Shown here one piece after another: positions 61,871-64,000 of a stretch of DNA of 64,000 bases. The position numbers were made by a program, and so were the translations under genes. This stretch comes from Paulownia fortunei (taxonomy: Eukaryota; Streptophyta; Magnoliopsida; Lamiales; Paulowniaceae). The notes beneath the pieces are model-generated. The model ran no database searches, had not been told where the DNA came from, and saw only the letters and a list, made by a program, of their open reading frames with translations. Position 1 is the stretch's first letter. Every line of letters starts with the position of its first letter. The DNA is taken from positions 4,216,001 through 4,280,000 of the forward strand of contig CM033111.1 in NCBI GenBank assembly GCA_019321725.1, in the 5' to 3' direction.

Positions 61871-64000
61871 GGTCACACTTGTTGCCAATTATTTTTTCAC
61901 CATTTGTCAATTTTATAGTTTATTTTAGATAGAGCAAGCTCTAATTCTAGATTCAACTAAAAAAAATATAATTTATTTTTCAATGTTATCTACCTTCACA
62001 AAATATTTCTTAAAAGTAATGAATGACATTAAAACGTGTGACAAAACTCTTGAGCCTTATTTTATCCAAACAAATCGAAAGCTGATTCATGAAACAAAAA
62101 GTAATATTCTTTAAATTTTAATAACATAAGCTATAAAAATCTTGCAAAATGTTATATAAGTTCAGTCGAATATCCCTATTATTATAAATGGGTATTAACT
62201 AGGACAAATATTTTCGATATACAAGAGATCTACGATTATTTTAAGAAAACTTGCATATAGAATCACAGTTTGACGACTCATTTTAATGGTTCAAATGTGA
62301 TTAGTATAATCTGGTCAAATAAGTTCTAAATTTTTTTATCTGTAATCTGCAGTTTTATTGAAGAATATATTATAAAAGCTCAGTGAACTTTTCAATCATA
62401 CAATCACAATCCCATCTTATTTTCTTCCCCCAAATTGATGCGATAAGATAGAGAAATGAGAATACTTTTTCTTGGTATAGATGGAGCTGACACAAAAGTT
62501 GTTTGTCATATGTGGCTTTACTCTAGTGGATTAAGAATAAGTCGATGAATATGTTGAGCTTAATGTCTAAGTGAAAATCCTAATTTGGACTTATTATTTC
62601 AACTTACTACTCGTCCTCCTGTTAATGATTTATATTCCACAATTTTGAGAAGGGATATGATGGGATGAAGGAAATCAGGAGCATGAAGCCAATTTGTTCA
62701 CGTTTCCTGATTATGAATGAAAAGAATCCATCGTATGTACGAGATATATTTTATTCCCATGATTCGACCTGGGACCCAAAACACGCACACGCACACGTGT
62801 GTGTCTATATACATATATGTTCTAAGGTGAATAAAAAAGGAATGTGATACGGATAAGGCTTAAATGACCATATTGCCCTTAAGAAAATCAATAAAAAGTT
62901 AGGATTGGACTTGCGTAAAAAAAATTGTAGGTCTCGATTCGACACGATTAGGTTGGATTCAACCCAAAAACGAATGTTGTTGATCTCCTGCCAACCACAA
63001 ACGTAATTCACAAGATGAAGACACAATTTCTAATTATAATGTTAACATTTTTACGATTAAACTATAAATAATCTCCAATTACTATTTATAAATAAGTTTT
63101 GGTAATTTTACTCACTTCACTTATTAATTTTTATTGATCTATAAACTTCGACATGATTTAAACTTTGGAGTGGAAACGACCTCAGTCACCCTGATATGTG
63201 CTTATTTTGTAAGTTTTCCCAAAATCGAATCATATTACTTTGCAAGACCATTGGAGCTCAACCCTAAACCGGATAGGAAATTACTAATACCCAAATCAAA
63301 ATGTATAGAAAGTTAATACTTAAATAAAGATGCTTTCAAAATTGAAGGGTTGTTAATACTGTACATTGAGTGTATGCATTTTGTGTTAAGTAACATGTAT
63401 TATAGTATATTCATATATTTTGAGTGCAGTATAAATTCATATGTAGAAATTGTACGAGAAATTATGAAATTATAATTGACAAGTCTTTGGATGTGGATTC
63501 ATCCTTTCACCATTTATTATCAATTATTATGTATATTCTGACTGTACTCATTAATTATCATTACAATTAAACATTGGAGGGAGAAAGATAAAAGTGATAG
63601 CTTTGGTTTCATCATTATTTTCTCTCACGTCCATCCACAATTATGGACTGAGGAAAACATTATCTTAATTTGAAATTGAGAACACTGAGTCCAATCATTT
63701 AGTTGCTTTAGTTTTTAGTTTAATCAATAATCATGTACCAGCTGCTGCAATTTAGAAATATTCAATTGTCACTTACCCTTACAAAAACAGGAAAATAAAA
63801 GAAAAAGAAAAAGAAAATTGAATATAAGCCCATTATGGGGCCCCCATACCACTTGCCAAACATCATAATACTCACTAGTATTTGTTGCTATGTTTATAAT
63901 TTCTTGGTACTACAGCAATGAAGAGAAGAAAGTCATGCTAAACATAACTAGTTAAGGCATAGATTAGCAAGATGGCTAGAGCTGAGATTTGGGATATAGA

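Larger units (their letters stand above)
55255..64000. other. Gene-poor AT-rich region to the right edge
   Basis: No coding exon is recognised in these 8.7 kb. Contents: an (AT)n run (55529-55553), a G-rich stretch with a 20-G run (56014-56056), a pair of diverged direct repeats (about 58160-58750 and 59425-60460), a foldback element (60655-61870), and a CA/TG palindromic microsatellite at 62783-62804. The open frame at 55886-56206 is a by-product of the G-rich tract and has no domain I recognise. Confidence 0.6.

Noticed and set aside
1..64000. CRISPR arrays, operons, phage or bacterial defence systems
   Set aside because: The window is plant nuclear DNA with spliced genes; no regularly spaced repeats or prokaryotic genes were seen.

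Overview
This window looks like nuclear DNA of a dicot plant. It is AT-rich, every gene is split by GT-AG introns, and it carries plant-type gene families (Aux/IAA, ZAR1-type LRR receptor kinase, plant PB1 protein), plant-type U snRNA promoters (USE plus TATA), and many small AT-rich mobile elements. I cannot name the species. No prokaryotic, viral or organellar genes were recognised.

Layout, left to right. At 252-9894 (minus) is a CinA-like/nucleotidylyltransferase gene with 10 exons in view, its 3' end off the left edge; its introns hold a SINE with matching target-site duplications and a ~1.1 kb foldback repeat. After 5.5 kb of AT-rich spacer comes a ZAR1-like LRR receptor kinase (15480-17739, plus). 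Convergent to it is a degron-less Aux/IAA protein of the IAA32 type (21601-22737, minus). Then come two spliceosomal RNA genes in tandem on the plus strand: U2 at about 23435 and U1 at about 24352, each with its own upstream element and TATA box. A RING-H2 E3 ligase gene (26839-28783, plus) has a questionable last splice site. It converges on an alpha/beta-hydrolase gene with nine exons (29772-34277, minus), which is divergent from ELP2, the Elongator subunit 2 gene (36066-46122, plus, ten exons). ELP2 introns contain a foldback element and a decayed Ty1/copia integrase. A 6.9 kb spacer leads to a two-exon PB1-domain gene (52973-55171, minus). The last 8.8 kb has no recognised gene but contains a 20-base G run, diverged direct repeats and a third large foldback element.

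The genes do not form a pathway. The order IAA32-like, ZAR1-like, nucleotidylyltransferase-like resembles Arabidopsis AT2G01200-AT2G01210-AT2G01220 as I recall it, so the left part appears to be an ancestral block. All exon junctions were read by eye, and reading phase was checked for each multi-exon gene. The most noteworthy points are the U2-U1 pair (including an unusual base in the U1-70K-binding loop), the three long foldback elements, and the RING gene whose usual-looking acceptor would truncate the RING domain.
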